Source of the DNA: Nitrospira sp.
GTDB taxonomy: Bacteria; Nitrospirota; Nitrospiria; Nitrospirales; Nitrospiraceae
NCBI GenBank assembly: GCA_018242725.1
Contig: JAFEBI010000011.1
Span: 124,001 to 188,000 of the forward strand
DNA length: 64,000 nucleotides
Reading direction: 5' to 3'
Shown here: positions 52,311 through 62,403 of the stretch, in pieces
Layout of the letters: each line of letters opens with the position of its first letter
Numbering within the stretch: position 1 is the first letter of the stretch
Translations under genes and position numbers: made by a program
The notes under the pieces: generated by a model
Database searches by the model: none
What the model was told of the DNA's origin: nothing
Seen by the model: only the letters and a program-made list of their open reading frames with translations

Positions 52311-55175
52311 TCATGCCGCTCGCGCCTGGATTTTAGTCCTGAAAATCTTGCAGGCCAACTCCACGCTTTCTTTGAGCGGATCCAGCAGATTGGCGGCGGC
52401 ATCCAGCTGCTGTTGTCGCGCGAGGCGCTCGATTTCTCCCGCTTGAAAACTGGCGGCTAGCGCTCCAACTTGGGCGCTTGTGGATTTCAATTGATGTGCA
52501 CCATCTATGAGCATGGCTCCATTTCCTGCCAGAATTGCATCACGAATGACTCCAATGAGTCGCCTGGAATCAGAGAGGTAGAGTGAGAGAATCTTGTGCA
52601 GAGCGTCTGACCGGCCTGCTCGTTCCATGGCCAGAAGATTTTCCCAAACGGCGTCGTCGATGACGGGAATTCCTAAGGGAGTTGTCGAGGCGATCTGCTC
52701 ATTGAATGTCTGAGGGGTGGGCAGGGTCTTGGTTGGAGTTGTGTTCACCCATCGTCGAATGGTGGCCTGCAAGCGCTCTTGTGAAAACGGCTTGGAGAGA
52801 TAGTCATCCATCCCGGCCGCTAGACACTGATCCCGATCACCTTCCATGGCATTCGCGGTGAGAGCGATGATGGGAACATGACGGCCGGCATCGGTTGATT
52901 GTTCATGCCGTCGAATGGCAGCGGTGGCGGCGAACCCATCCATCTCAGGCATCTGGCAATCTATCAGTACGAGATCATAGTGATGATGAGAGACAGCCTC
53001 AACGGCTTGGCGACCATTCTCGGCCATGTCGACGCGGCAACCGAAGAGTTCCAACATTCCCAAGGCTACTTCGCGATTGACCGGATTGTCTTCAGCGAGA
53101 AGGATATGACCTCCAATGACAGCTAGTTGCGTCTCCCGCTGTTGTGTGACTGGTCTCGTATCCGGTAAGGCATATCGTTGTCGTAGTAAACACTCTCGAA
53201 GAAGAGATGGTCGAGCTGGTTTACGAAGCCATGCGAAAAAGTTGGACTCACGGGTCTCTCCGATTGGTGACTGTTGGTCGACCGAACTGAGCGCCAACAG
53301 AGGAATATGCTTGAGAAGAGGATTGGCCTTGATCATCCGTGACAGCATAATCCCGTCGATGTCAGGCATGTGAATGTCAAGGATAGCCATATCAATGGGC
53401 GTGCCTTCTGTCGTGGCCTGATTCAGTTGTTCTAAAGCAGCGGTTGCGCTGGTGGCGCTGACAGGTTCGGCCTCCCAGATCTTCAACTGGGATTCCAAAA
53501 TAAACCGATTGGTTGCGTTGTCGTCGACGATGAGCACCCTTGTGCCGGCAAGTGATCGAGTCAGTGTGGCCTTCAGTAACTGGAATGTGGTGTCATATCT
53601 CAGTTGCATCGTGAACCAAAAAGTGGACCCTCGGCCGGACATGCTCTTGACCCCGACCTCGCCGCCCATCAGCTGTACCAACTGACGGACGATGGCCAAA
53701 CCGAGCCCAGTACCGCCAAACCTCCGGGTGGTTGAACCGTCGGCTTGGGAAAATGCTGAAAACATTCGTTTTTGGGCTTCATCAGAGATCCCGATGCCGG
53801 TGTCTTGTACCTCGCATTTCAGTATCATCTGTCCAGCTTCTGTGGGGAGACTGTGTACCCACAGCGAGATCTCTCCTTGTTCAGTGAACTTCATGGCATT
53901 TCCTAAGAGATTCAACAGCACCTGTCTGAGTCGGACCGGATCGCCGATCACGGCATCGGGTATTATTTCTGGAACGAAATAGGTCAACTCCAATCCTTTT
54001 TTACCAGCCGGTTCGGAAAAGAGCTCTATGGCCTCCTCGATGGTCTGCCGGAGGCTGAATGGAACCTGTTCGATCTCGAGCTTACCTGCCTCGATCTTGG
54101 AAAAGTCCAGAATGTCGTTGATGATGTCCAGGAGGGCCGTGCCCGATCGATGAACTGTGTCCACCATATGCCGTTGCCGTTCGCTCAGTTGGGTCGTGAG
54201 GAGGAGTTCCGTCATACCGAGTACCCCGTTCATCGGCGTGCGGATTTCATGACTCATATTGGCGAGGAACTGGGATTTGGCTTTGTTGGCGGCTTGCGCC
54301 TCTTCGGCTAATCGGCGAGCCTCTTCGGTCGTCGTTTCGAGCTGCTGGGTTCGTTCAGCCACTTTGGTTTCCAAGCCCAGTTGGTAGTCGAGGACTTGCT
54401 GCTGGTAGGCTCGGAGTTGAGTCGTCATTCGGAGGAAGGAAGAGGCCAGTTGATCCACTTCGTGGGCTCCACCTGGGAGAATATCGACGGCAAACCGGCC
54501 TTCTGAAATGTGTCCGGTTGCTTCTGTTAAGGCCAGCAATGGCCGTGTAATTGCTTGTGTCAGCACCCAGGCGAGCACCAGACCGACCAGCAGCACCATC
54601 GCGACGGTTACTCCGGTCCCAACCACGAATTGGAAGAGGTATTCTTGAAGCGGCTGCTGGCTCAAGACAATGTGGATGTATCCAATGACGGATGACGAGG
54701 AAACGGCATTGGCTGATTCGAGAAAGAGCTGGTCCGTGGTCGACGTGGTTCGACTGAGGATCGGCGCCATAATACTGACGAAATCGACTCCGTCAACGGT
54801 GATGAGGTCGGTGTGCAGCGTCTCGGTCGGCGCCGACGTACGGTGTAGCTGTGATGTCGGGATGGATACCGATGGGGCAAAGGATTGTTCCAAGAGGGTC
54901 TGATTCGTTTTGTCCGAAATGGCGACATACGCCACCTCTGGCATCGCCGTGAGCCCGGTCATCGTTCGCCTGAGTGCGCCTTGGTTCTCGGTGTAGACCG
55001 CGTATTCACTGCTCTGGGCCATCAGAGTGGCCATGTTGATCCCTCGATCGATCAGATCTTGATGGCGCACGGTAGTCTCTCGTTGGATGACGGACGAGGC
55101 AATGCCGATGGTCATCACCACAAGACCGATGGTGAGTAAATTCACGATACCCCGAAGCCCGAGACGTATGCTCAT
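52311..55175 (-). CDS. Hybrid histidine kinase with two receivers and HPt
   Basis: A 954-residue BarA-like kinase. Two transmembrane segments (about 12-30 and 180-205) enclose a periplasmic sensor of about 150 residues. A HAMP domain and coiled coil lead to the HisKA domain (His309 in [12 protein letters not shown]) and the ATPase domain ([21 protein letters not shown]). Receiver 1 has Asp near 593 ([10 protein letters not shown]), receiver 2 Asp near 737 ([11 protein letters not shown]), and the C-terminal HPt His near 893 ([12 protein letters not shown]). This allows an internal phosphorelay to an outside regulator. It is the third gene of an operon with a periplasmic binding protein and TonB receptor, spaced by 10 bp, so its ligand is probably delivered by them. 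Confidence 0.94.
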   Translation of the reverse strand: MSIRLGLRGIVNLLTIGLVVMTIGIASSVIQRETTVRHQDLIDRGINMATLMAQSSEYAVYTENQGALRRTMTGLTAMPEVAYVAISDKTNQTLLEQSFAPSVSIPTSQLHRTSAPTETLHTDLITVDGVDFVSIMAPILSRTTSTTDQLFLESANAVSSSSVIGYIHIVLSQQPLQEYLFQFVVGTGVTVAMVLLVGLVLAWVLTQAITRPLLALTEATGHISEGRFAVDILPGGAHEVDQLASSFLRMTTQLRAYQQQVLDYQLGLETKVAERTQQLETTTEEARRLAEEAQAANKAKSQFLANMSHEIRTPMNGVLGMTELLLTTQLSERQRHMVDTVHRSGTALLDIINDILDFSKIEAGKLEIEQVPFSLRQTIEEAIELFSEPAGKKGLELTYFVPEIIPDAVIGDPVRLRQVLLNLLGNAMKFTEQGEISLWVHSLPTEAGQMILKCEVQDTGIGISDEAQKRMFSAFSQADGSTTRRFGGTGLGLAIVRQLVQLMGGEVGVKSMSGRGSTFWFTMQLRYDTTFQLLKATLTRSLAGTRVLIVDDNATNRFILESQLKIWEAEPVSATSATAALEQLNQATTEGTPIDMAILDIHMPDIDGIMLSRMIKANPLLKHIPLLALSSVDQQSPIGETRESNFFAWLRKPARPSLLRECLLRQRYALPDTRPVTQQRETQLAVIGGHILLAEDNPVNREVALGMLELFGCRVDMAENGRQAVEAVSHHHYDLVLIDCQMPEMDGFAATAAIRRHEQSTDAGRHVPIIALTANAMEGDRDQCLAAGMDDYLSKPFSQERLQATIRRWVNTTPTKTLPTPQTFNEQIASTTPLGIPVIDDAVWENLLAMERAGRSDALHKILSLYLSDSRRLIGVIRDAILAGNGAMLIDGAHQLKSTSAQVGALAASFQAGEIERLARQQQLDAAANLLDPLKESVELACKIFRTKIQARAA

Positions 55176-55185
55176 AAACAGTCCC

Positions 55186-56145
55186 TCATTGAAAGACTTG
55201 CAATGCGCCCTTGATCAGATCCGGTGGGAGTTCCAGCTTGATCACATTGGCTGTCTTAAGATTCAACACATAGGTTACTTTACGCGGGTACATGGGGGGC
55301 AGCGAGCTCCCAGTGGTTCCGCTGAGAAGTTTGCCGGCCAGTTCCCCTGTTTGAACGCCAATGTCCAGATAATCGCGGTCGAGCGCATAGAGAGCCCCGG
55401 CCTTCACCCATGACGTAGAAAGCCCGACAAAAGGCACTTTGCTTTTCAAAGTGCTGAGCAGAATGGGTTCTGCTGTGTGAGGTGTCATCACCACCGAATC
55501 CGGAATGCCCCATAGCACATCGGCTGTTCGAGTGACCTCATCCAACGCATCGGGAAGCGCGCGGGGCGTCTCAACGGATCTGGGGGCGAGCCTCAGCTCC
55601 ATTTTCTTCGCAGCCGTTGATGCCATATCCACTTTGAGTTGGTTTTCTTTGGGATTGAAGAGAACTCCCACTGTACCGGCATTGGGAATGATTCGTTTCA
55701 GCCACTGGAGTTGTGCCTCAATGGGGAAATCGAGCAGGACAGCGGTGGCATTTGGAGCAGACCGGATGTCATCCGCGGATACGATCATCGTGGCCAGGAT
55801 CGGCAGGTTATTAATCTCTCGCACGACTGCCTGAGTCGCTTGGTTTCCCAAGGTTATGACCAATTTGGCACCGTTGCGTTTCACATCCACGAGGACGCTC
55901 TGAGCTTTTGCCTGGTTGCCTTGCAGCGCATGAATCTCAACGGTGACGGTGATGCCCTGCTTCGCCAGGGACTGTTGAAGTCCAGCCAGCACCTCTTGAT
56001 ATGGTTTCAGGTCTTGGCCGCTCAACACGACGATGCGATTGGATTCAGCGCTTGCGAGGCATACAAGCAATGCGAGGATCAAAAGCACGAGCGAGATCAC
56101 TCGTGCCAGGAGGGTTGGAAGGTCTGTGAGGCCGTGCGTCATCAT
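55186..56145 (-). CDS. Periplasmic binding protein, TrpX-like (PF04392 type)
   Basis: A 319-residue protein with an N-terminal signal ([17 protein letters not shown]) and a two-lobed periplasmic binding fold: [13 protein letters not shown] at the start, VVTLGN-like [22 protein letters not shown], and the ending [22 protein letters not shown]. This last stretch is typical of the ABC substrate-binding family with tryptophan or unknown ligands. No permease or ATPase gene is present; instead it lies 6 bp after a TonB receptor and 10 bp before a hybrid histidine kinase. That context suggests a sensing rather than transport role. Confidence 0.9.
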   Translation of the reverse strand: MMTHGLTDLPTLLARVISLVLLILALLVCLASAESNRIVVLSGQDLKPYQEVLAGLQQSLAKQGITVTVEIHALQGNQAKAQSVLVDVKRNGAKLVITLGNQATQAVVREINNLPILATMIVSADDIRSAPNATAVLLDFPIEAQLQWLKRIIPNAGTVGVLFNPKENQLKVDMASTAAKKMELRLAPRSVETPRALPDALDEVTRTADVLWGIPDSVVMTPHTAEPILLSTLKSKVPFVGLSTSWVKAGALYALDRDYLDIGVQTGELAGKLLSGTTGSSLPPMYPRKVTYVLNLKTANVIKLELPPDLIKGALQVFQ

Positions 56146-56151
56146 CAGTTC

Positions 56152-58275
56152 TTAAAAGCGATACTTCAGCTTGACCCAAAAGGTTCGGCCGTCTTGATCA
56201 ATGATGTCTTGCCGATGTTCTCCGGAACCGGGGTAGCCATACTTTTGGTTCATCAAGTTGTTGATATGGGCGGAGAGCTCCCATCCCTTGATGAGTTGTT
56301 GGCTGAAGAGCGATAGGTTGAGGATGTAGAACGGGCTGGCGTTGTTCCCTGCGAGCGTGAGGCGCGAACTCGTGTAGCGGCCTTCGAATCCGGCGAAGAG
56401 TTTGTCGCCAATGACCGGAACAATCAGATTGGTCTTGACCAAGTGCTGAGGGGAGTTGGTGAGCATCTGGTCCATCTGATCATTCCGCGTGGTTTGAATG
56501 GCATAGCTGATTCGGCCCTCAAGACCGGACGGCCATTTTCCTTCAACCATGAACTCCGCACCACGCGCGGTGATGTCCTCCACGTTGTCATAGAAGAGCT
56601 TGCTATCTACGGGATCGATCGTCTGACTGATCAAGCCAGAAATATTGTATTGATAGAGACTGCCGAGGGCGCGGAGGTGATGGCCGATGTACTGCTCGAC
56701 GACGAGTTCGTAGGTCTTGATCTTCTCAGGTTTGATGTTCGCGTTGGCCTTGAAGGTGTTCCCCGTCACGTAGAACTGTTCGTAAGGATTCGGCGCCCGA
56801 AATGCCTGCCCGTACAACAGTTTTACCGTGGTCTTGTTCCAAGTTGAAATCAGTCCCACCCGAGGATTCGTCGTCCCTCCGAAGGTACTATATTGGTCAT
56901 GTCGGACTCCCGCGACAAGCACCAGATGGTCCGTGATGGCCCAGTCGTCTTGCAGATAGGCCGCGACGAAGCTGGAACGCCGCTTATCATCGAGGTACGT
57001 GGTCGGAGGATTAATGTCCCGGTTACTCTGGTCGAGGCGAAATTGGTCACGATATTCTGTTCCGAGGGTGAGTCTGTGACGGTCGAATAATCGTTTGGTG
57101 GCGGTAAGTTCAGCCCCCCACCAGTCTGCCTCGGTTACATCTTTATTGAGGGTAAAGGGAGGAGTTCCAATCCCGCCGTAGTCATAGGGCAGATTCGCGT
57201 AATAGTAATACCGATCAAAATAGAGCCGTGCCTTCACATTGAGCTGATTGATGAATTCATGTTGATACACGAGGTCTAGATAGGTCCGTTCATCGACCGT
57301 CAGCTGCTGGTTATCGTTGAAGACCGTGCCAAACGCTGCGGTCGGGACGTTCTTTTTTCGCCACTGGTGTCCGCCCGTGAACGTGAAATCGCCATAGGAG
57401 AGTTTGCCGGTGTAGTAATACAGATTGTCTCGGTCGGCATGTCTGGCGATACCGTTGTTGATCGACGAAAACGCCGGGTAGAACAACTCTCGATGGCCTT
57501 CGCTGTCGGAGTACGAGCCGGAAAGTAGGACTTCTAGACCGTTCGAGAATTTATTGCCGTAGCTGAGACGACCGCGATAGGTATTGAAGCTTGACGCTTC
57601 CCCGGATATCTCCGTACCCTTGAGGTCACGCCCTCGTTTGGTAATCACATTCACAACACCGAAGAGTGCGTTGGTGCCATACAGGGAGGAGCCTGGGCCT
57701 TTGATGATCTCGACACGGTCAATCAAGTCGACATCGATCGGCATTTCCGTGCCAGCTCCACCTTGATCATAAACGGCATCGTTCAGCCGATGGTTGTCGA
57801 TCAGCAGCAGGACGCGTGAGGTGTAGTCGCCGGGACGGTTGAACCCTCGGATGCCCAGGTAGCCATAATTGCGATCGCTGCTTGTAAACAAGCCCGGCAC
57901 ACTATCGAGAATCTGCGCAAAGTTTCGATACCCGTACTTTCTGATTTGTTCCCCGGTAATGATCGTGATAGCCGCAGGAGCTTCATGGACTTTCTGGTCG
58001 TATTTGGCTGCTCCGTAGACCGATGGGATCTCGTCGAACAAGGTCCTTTCGCTCACGGAAGCGTTCGTGGCGGATTGGTTGGGTTCGAGGCTCGCAGGTG
58101 TCGGAAGTTCAAGTGGCAGATCCAGAGATGAGTCGGCTGAGGCATCAGTAGGCTGGTCGCTTACGGAGGTTCCATATGAGGGCCGTTCAGATGCCAGAAC
58201 TAGAGCAGCGGCGAATACCATGCGGCCTATTTGCGAGAAAAACCAGAGGATAGACCCTAAGCGTGATGTTCTCAA
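56152..58275 (-). CDS. TonB-dependent outer-membrane receptor
   Basis: A 707-residue protein with signal peptide (hydrophobic 9-28), an N-terminal extension, and the plug domain (about 95-215: EAPAAITIITGEQIRKYGYR, GVRGFN-type IRGFNRPGDY, RVEIIKGPGSSLYGTNALFGVVNVITK) followed by a beta-barrel ending in FWVKLKYRF, where the terminal Phe is the BAM signal. The ligand is unknown; the absence of TonB, ExbB and metal-uptake genes gives no hint. It is the first gene of a three-gene operon. A perfect 14-bp palindrome 56 bp upstream is a possible operator. A secretin-like or colicin role was not seen. Confidence 0.92.
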   Translation of the reverse strand: MRTSRLGSILWFFSQIGRMVFAAALVLASERPSYGTSVSDQPTDASADSSLDLPLELPTPASLEPNQSATNASVSERTLFDEIPSVYGAAKYDQKVHEAPAAITIITGEQIRKYGYRNFAQILDSVPGLFTSSDRNYGYLGIRGFNRPGDYTSRVLLLIDNHRLNDAVYDQGGAGTEMPIDVDLIDRVEIIKGPGSSLYGTNALFGVVNVITKRGRDLKGTEISGEASSFNTYRGRLSYGNKFSNGLEVLLSGSYSDSEGHRELFYPAFSSINNGIARHADRDNLYYYTGKLSYGDFTFTGGHQWRKKNVPTAAFGTVFNDNQQLTVDERTYLDLVYQHEFINQLNVKARLYFDRYYYYANLPYDYGGIGTPPFTLNKDVTEADWWGAELTATKRLFDRHRLTLGTEYRDQFRLDQSNRDINPPTTYLDDKRRSSFVAAYLQDDWAITDHLVLVAGVRHDQYSTFGGTTNPRVGLISTWNKTTVKLLYGQAFRAPNPYEQFYVTGNTFKANANIKPEKIKTYELVVEQYIGHHLRALGSLYQYNISGLISQTIDPVDSKLFYDNVEDITARGAEFMVEGKWPSGLEGRISYAIQTTRNDQMDQMLTNSPQHLVKTNLIVPVIGDKLFAGFEGRYTSSRLTLAGNNASPFYILNLSLFSQQLIKGWELSAHINNLMNQKYGYPGSGEHRQDIIDQDGRTFWVKLKYRF

Positions 58276-58616
58276 TAGATGTCCCTGTAAAGAAGACCCT
58301 TCACAACGATATCGGCAGTTGAGATCGGTACCTTGACGTCAAGGCTCGTTGGGGACCGTCTTGTCAACGAATATGGAGTGTGGATAGCTATGACGGTGAA
58401 GCAGGTTGTCGGTAGCCGTTCTACCGTCGGCGTTCGACGATGAGAATGGTGTCCCCGCAAGATTGAGATTCGAGAAAGTGTGAGCACCGGAGGAGCAGGA
58501 GGCGTAGTACTCCGTGAAACTTTCTCCATGGTGCGTCATCAGCGCGTGTCATGGTTATACTGGCTCTTAGTTGCTAAGTTTATTCGATCGTTGGCTTTGT
58601 TGGTTTCAAACCGGCA
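58276..58616 (-). other. Intergenic region upstream of TonB operon
   Basis: About 340 bp between sthA and the TonB receptor gene. No cobalamin or other known riboswitch core was seen. It holds the palindrome listed separately, a TTGACA without a matching -10 (plus-strand complement near 58370), and frames without RBS. Confidence 0.4.
58331..58344. promoter_or_regulatory. Perfect 14-bp palindrome upstream of TonB receptor
   Basis: CCTTGACGTCAAGG is its own complement over 14 bp and lies 56 bp before the receptor start codon. The position and symmetry fit an operator for a dimeric regulator; the regulator is not known. Confidence 0.45.
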
Positions 58617-60032
58617 CTACGCGGCTTTGGCTGCTTGGCGTTTTGCCACTTGGCCCAGGATATCCAGCGCGGCAATGCGGTAGGCCTCGGCATAGGTGGG
58701 GAAGTTGAAGACGTTGTCGATGAACGATTCGATCGTTGTGCCGCTTTGCAGTGCGAGTTGTCCGATGTGGACCAACTCCGTTGCAGAATCGCCGACCACT
58801 TGGACGCCGAGTAGTCGCTCGCCGGATGGATCGGCGATCATCTTGAGCAGACCTTGCCCGCCACCCGAGATCTGTGCGCGGGCAATTTCCTCGAACTTTG
58901 CCCGTCCAATAAGCGGATCCTTATACCGTTCTCTTGCACCCATTTCATCTAGTCCAATGCTGGCCATTTCGGGAATCGTGTAGATCCCCAGTGGGATGGT
59001 GGAGGCGGCATCGCCGATTGGGAGATTGAGGGCATGCCGGACGGCGCGTCGCCCTTGCTCCATCGCCTTTGACGCGAGCGCCGGTCCACTGACCATGTCG
59101 CCGATGGCGTAGATGTGTCCCATCGTGGTCTGACAATATTGATTGACCGGGATGAGTCCCTTGTCCGAGAGGGCAATGCCGGCTGCTTCTAGATCCAGAT
59201 CCTCGATGTTTGCTTGCCGCCCAAGGGCGACCAACATTTTTTCGCTCTTGATGATCGTCCCATTCTTGAGGGTGGTGACGACATGGGTCACTCCGTTCCA
59301 TCGCACCTCAGAGATTTGGCTTTCACCGAAATAATGACTGCCGTGGCTTTCCAACCCTTTGACAAACTGGTCAACCAGTTCCTTATCCATGAATTGGAGC
59401 GGGTAGGGTGCGCGGTCGACCAGTGTGACTTCCACTCCTAATAACGCAAAGATTGAGGCATACTCACAGCCGATGACCCCTCCTCCGACGACGGTCAATG
59501 ATTGAGGGAGATACAGCATCGACAGAAGCGAGTCGCTGTCCAGAATATGTTCATGGTCGACCGGAATGTCTTTTGGATTTCTTGGGCGCGATCCCGTTGC
59601 GACGACGATCGTACCCGCTGTGAATTGTTGAGACGCTCCATCGACTGTTTGCATCTCAACCGTGTGAGTGTTGACGAACCGCGCTTTCCCGTGAAGCAGG
59701 GAGATGCCGTTTCGGCGAAGCTGCTTGCTCATGAATGCATCGTGCGCCTGTACGACTTGCTCAAGCCGGCTTAAGAGGGTCGCGATTTGTGTGTCCGGCT
59801 TCAAGTTGAACTGCAAGGCTTCCCCCGCTCGCTTGAGCCGATCGAGGTGGAGTGCGCTTTCTCTCAACGTTTTGCTGGGAATAGTCCCACGATAGACGCA
59901 GCTGCCGCCGATTCCTCGTTCCCGTTCAATGAGAGCGACTCGTTTGCCGGCCTTGGCGCCTTGAACCGCGGCTTTTTGACCGGCGGGGCCGGCGCCGATC
60001 ACAATGATGTCGTAGGTGCTTGGTGTGCTCAT
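58617..60032 (-). CDS. sthA: Soluble pyridine nucleotide transhydrogenase
   Basis: A 471-residue flavoprotein disulfide-reductase relative that exchanges hydride between NADPH and NAD. FAD-binding IGAGPAGQKAAVQ, and the motif GGSCVYRGTIPSKTLRE, where the second redox Cys is Thr, as in SthA and unlike dihydrolipoamide dehydrogenase. NAD site VVGGGVIGCEYASI, FAD site YAIGDMVSGPALAS, and the C-terminal interface LNFPTYAEAYRIAALD are visible. The start ATG overlaps the HDOD stop (ATGA). In organisms with limited NADPH sources it would balance NADH/NADPH pools. Confidence 0.94.
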   Translation of the reverse strand: MSTPSTYDIIVIGAGPAGQKAAVQGAKAGKRVALIERERGIGGSCVYRGTIPSKTLRESALHLDRLKRAGEALQFNLKPDTQIATLLSRLEQVVQAHDAFMSKQLRRNGISLLHGKARFVNTHTVEMQTVDGASQQFTAGTIVVATGSRPRNPKDIPVDHEHILDSDSLLSMLYLPQSLTVVGGGVIGCEYASIFALLGVEVTLVDRAPYPLQFMDKELVDQFVKGLESHGSHYFGESQISEVRWNGVTHVVTTLKNGTIIKSEKMLVALGRQANIEDLDLEAAGIALSDKGLIPVNQYCQTTMGHIYAIGDMVSGPALASKAMEQGRRAVRHALNLPIGDAASTIPLGIYTIPEMASIGLDEMGARERYKDPLIGRAKFEEIARAQISGGGQGLLKMIADPSGERLLGVQVVGDSATELVHIGQLALQSGTTIESFIDNVFNFPTYAEAYRIAALDILGQVAKRQAAKAA

Positions 60033-60919
60033 ATGTTTATCGCATTCACAATGGTTAAGACCTGTTCTTTGGTTGTCAGCAGTTTATCGACGTCTTGAGG
60101 ATACAGGTTCAACTCCGCGAATGCCGGATGATCGCGGAGACTGTCTTCGGGCATTTCTTCGGGCGTGAGGAGGTGGCTCGCCAATCGATCCGCAACAAAG
60201 GTCAGCATGCATTCCTGGCGAAAGGCAGCGGCATGCTCGTAATCCCCATAATATTGGATCGCCTCGGCTACTTGTTTGGGTAGACTCCATTTTTCGGCGA
60301 TCAGAACACCTACACCAGTATGGTAGCCCTCGATCAATGTTTTAATATGAGACTTGTTATCCAGTATCGGGGCCAGTGCTTTGACCCATTTGTTGCTTTG
60401 TTCTCGATCAATCGTCGTGGTGATTCGCAGGACAACGGGTTTCCCGATTTCATGCAATAGGCCGCAGAGATAGGCGCTTTCAACATTCATACGTTTCGTC
60501 CGGGCGACTTCTTTTGCAAAGGCTCCGGTGGCCAGTGAATGCCGCCAGAGCTGTTTGACTTCATCTTCATATCCCGGCACCTGGAAGGCCCCGACCTTCA
60601 AAGAGGCGGTAAAGGCGATTTCTGATAGCAGGGTGATCCCCAACATGGCGACAGCGTGCTGGAGCGAGACGACCGGACTTCTGGGCATGTAGGCTGGCGA
60701 ATTGGCAATCTTCAAAACATGAGCGGCGAGGGCTTGGTCTTGATGGATCAATGCTGAGAGTTTCGCCGCATCGGCATTTGGATCTGACGCGAGTGCCATC
60801 ACTCTGCTGGCGGCTTGCGGCAAGAGTGGGAGCTCAATATCCCCTGTCTTGATTTTCTGTATGAGAGTCTGCTCAAGCTGTTCGAGTGGAGTTCCAGCTG
60901 GCTGTGTTTCAGAGGGCAT
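60029..60919 (-). CDS. HDOD domain protein
   Basis: A 296-residue protein with an HDOD domain (about 20-240): LPLLPQAASRVMALASDPN, ALIHQDQALAAHVLKIANSPAY, VSLQHAVAMLGITLLSEIAF and CGLLHEIGKPV. The His-Asp pair typical of active HD phosphohydrolases is degenerate (LLHEIGKP has His-Glu), as is the rule for HDOD proteins, which act as signalling scaffolds. An RBS (GGGAG) precedes the ATG. It overlaps sthA downstream. A role in c-di-GMP or stress signalling is only inferred. Confidence 0.9.
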   Translation of the reverse strand: MPSETQPAGTPLEQLEQTLIQKIKTGDIELPLLPQAASRVMALASDPNADAAKLSALIHQDQALAAHVLKIANSPAYMPRSPVVSLQHAVAMLGITLLSEIAFTASLKVGAFQVPGYEDEVKQLWRHSLATGAFAKEVARTKRMNVESAYLCGLLHEIGKPVVLRITTTIDREQSNKWVKALAPILDNKSHIKTLIEGYHTGVGVLIAEKWSLPKQVAEAIQYYGDYEHAAAFRQECMLTFVADRLASHLLTPEEMPEDSLRDHPAFAELNLYPQDVDKLLTTKEQVLTIVNAINI

Positions 60920-61049
60920 GGAAAGGCTCCCAGGTGATGACCCTGCTGTTTAGGACAGTGCTTTGTCGGTTGCTTTTTCCGAAAGTTTAGCGCGCGTGAC
61001 TTTACTCCGGGGCCTGACTATACTGACTCATTCCTGGGAGGGAGAGACA

Positions 61050-61484
61050 ATGCGATGTCGATGGCTGAGCGGAGTATTCTGGGTTCCGATAGCCGGTTTG
61101 ATCGTGTGTCAGAACGCTGGCGCTGAGTCGACGGCCGGGACGGGCAAGATTGTCAAAGAAGCCCGTGAAACACTCGAAGCAACGAAGGAGTATACCGCGC
61201 AGCAAAAGGAGGCAATTGAGCGGAAAGCGCAAGAGGAACTTGCGGCACTCCAGCAGCAGATCGCCGCATTGCGTGGAAAAGTGGCAGACACATCGGCATC
61301 CACCCGAGCGGAGTTGCAGAAGTCGCTCAGCGAGTTAGAGAAAAAGAAAGACCGTGTAAGAGAACAGCTCGATGCGCTGAAACAGACCACCGATAAAAAA
61401 TGGCAGGATGTGCAGGACGGGATGAACAGCGCGTTGCACGAGCTCAAACAGTCCTATCAGAAACTATTATCCCGTATGCCGTAA
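61050..61484 (+). CDS. Exported coiled-coil protein
   Basis: A 144-residue protein with a signal peptide (MRCRWLSGVFWVPIAGLIVCQNAGA) and a long charged coiled coil (about 35-140) of Glu, Lys, Gln and Ala heptads, such as EALEATKEY-type and LSELEKKKDRVREQLDALK. It would reside in the periplasm as a rod or tether. No known family; it resembles the apolipoprotein-like periplasmic helices. The RBS GGGAG precedes the ATG, which I prefer over a longer frame. The cupin gene starts 42 bp later. Confidence 0.7.
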   Translation: MRCRWLSGVFWVPIAGLIVCQNAGAESTAGTGKIVKEARETLEATKEYTAQQKEAIERKAQEELAALQQQIAALRGKVADTSASTRAELQKSLSELEKKKDRVREQLDALKQTTDKKWQDVQDGMNSALHELKQSYQKLLSRMP

Positions 61485-61525
61485 CGTTCGATTTCATCGG
61501 TCCACGTGACGTCAATGGAGTCCGC

Positions 61526-61849
61526 ATGATGAAGGTCATCACCCTAGCAGACTGTCAACAGTTTGCCAGCGATAAAATGAAGAAGAACAACCTATTCCAA
61601 ACAGAACGGTTGTTCTGCGATATCTATTGCTTCGAGCCTGGCCAGGAACAAAAGGGCCATGTCCATGGCCATCAGGACAAGATCTATATTGTTCTGGAAG
61701 GGCAGGGAACATTTCACGTTGGCTCAGAGCGCCGTGTGCTCGAGTCTGGGCAAGGTACGCTTGCTCCTGCGGGAGAAGAGCATGGCGTGAAGAATCACAC
61801 GACCCAGCGGTTAAAAGTGCTGGTGTTTGTTGCTCCCAATTCGGTTTGA
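61526..61849 (+). CDS. Cupin domain protein
   Basis: A 107-residue single-domain cupin. The metal-binding motif 1 is GHVHGHQDKIYIVLEGQG and motif 2 APAGEEHGVKN, with three His and one Glu typical of Mn/Fe sites. The function of small cupins ranges from dioxygenase to sugar isomerase or metal storage, so no substrate can be given. The start at the ATGATG with GGAG upstream gives MMKVITLADCQQF. It ends before a strong terminator. Confidence 0.8.
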   Translation: MMKVITLADCQQFASDKMKKNNLFQTERLFCDIYCFEPGQEQKGHVHGHQDKIYIVLEGQGTFHVGSERRVLESGQGTLAPAGEEHGVKNHTTQRLKVLVFVAPNSV

Positions 61850-61884
61850 CTGGTCGGTGGAGAGCTTGCCCTACAAATACGGAA

Positions 61885-61920
61885 GGGGGAGAAGCGGTAT
61901 TCCGCATTCTCCCCCTTTTT
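61885..61920 (+). terminator. Rho-independent terminator after cupin gene
   Basis: GGGGGAGAA and GCGG pair with CCGC and TTCTCCCCC across a 4-nt loop, with one bulged A, followed by five T. The hairpin stands about 35 bp after the stop and also faces the convergent cytochrome gene. Confidence 0.85.
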
Positions 61921-61941
61921 GCTGAATCAGTACCTGGCTAA

Positions 61942-62403
61942 TTACGGCTTATAATCCGAATGCTCGGATGGCTTTCCGTCATGCGAGTACATGTGTTGAT
62001 AGGCGATGACTTGCCAAATTTGCTGTTCCGACAACAGCCCCTTCCAAGCCTTCATTTTTGTCTTCGGTACCCCTTCCGAGACACGCCAGAACCAATAGCT
62101 GTCCGAGTACCGCGTCGTATTCTTCGGGTCTCGGAGGTCCCGTGCGCCCTTCTTGACCGGTTTGCCGTCCTTGCCGTGGCAGCTGGCGCAGTTGATGTCG
62201 GTATTAAACTCGCCTCGATAAATCTTTCCACCCTCTTCGATGGCTTTCGGATCTGTCCAGCCACCGGCCGGCATGTGTTTGCCCGTATAGTCCGCTGGAA
62301 CCGGGGCCAACGGTGCGAGATCTTCGGCGGCGGCTAGGCCTCCTGATAGAATCAGGGCGCACCCAATTGCGAACACTGAGACACTGATAATCCTTCTCGA
62401 CAT
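61942..62403 (-). CDS. Exported single-haem c-type cytochrome
   Basis: A 153-residue protein with a signal peptide (SVSVFAIGCALILSGGLAAA) and one haem motif CASCHG (about residue 73). The likely distal Met is in KTKMKAWKG and the C-terminal helix reads SEQQIWQVIAYQHMY. It resembles the 20885-21343 cytochrome in length and design but not closely in sequence. A good RBS (GAGGAGG) stands before the ATG. It is an electron carrier of the periplasm, partner unknown. The intergenic region of 290 bp before it holds an AT-rich TATAGTTTATG stretch that may be its promoter. Confidence 0.9.
   Translation of the reverse strand: MSRRIISVSVFAIGCALILSGGLAAAEDLAPLAPVPADYTGKHMPAGGWTDPKAIEEGGKIYRGEFNTDINCASCHGKDGKPVKKGARDLRDPKNTTRYSDSYWFWRVSEGVPKTKMKAWKGLLSEQQIWQVIAYQHMYSHDGKPSEHSDYKP

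Noticed and set aside
58339-58539. 66-codon minus-strand frame upstream of the TonB receptor
   Set aside because: Protein-like composition in part (TFSNLNLAGTPFSSSNADG) but no RBS and it is ended well before the receptor; evidence too thin.
58276-58616. Possible cobalamin riboswitch ahead of the TonB receptor
   Set aside because: TonB receptor genes often have one, but I found no B12-box-like sequence or matching fold here.
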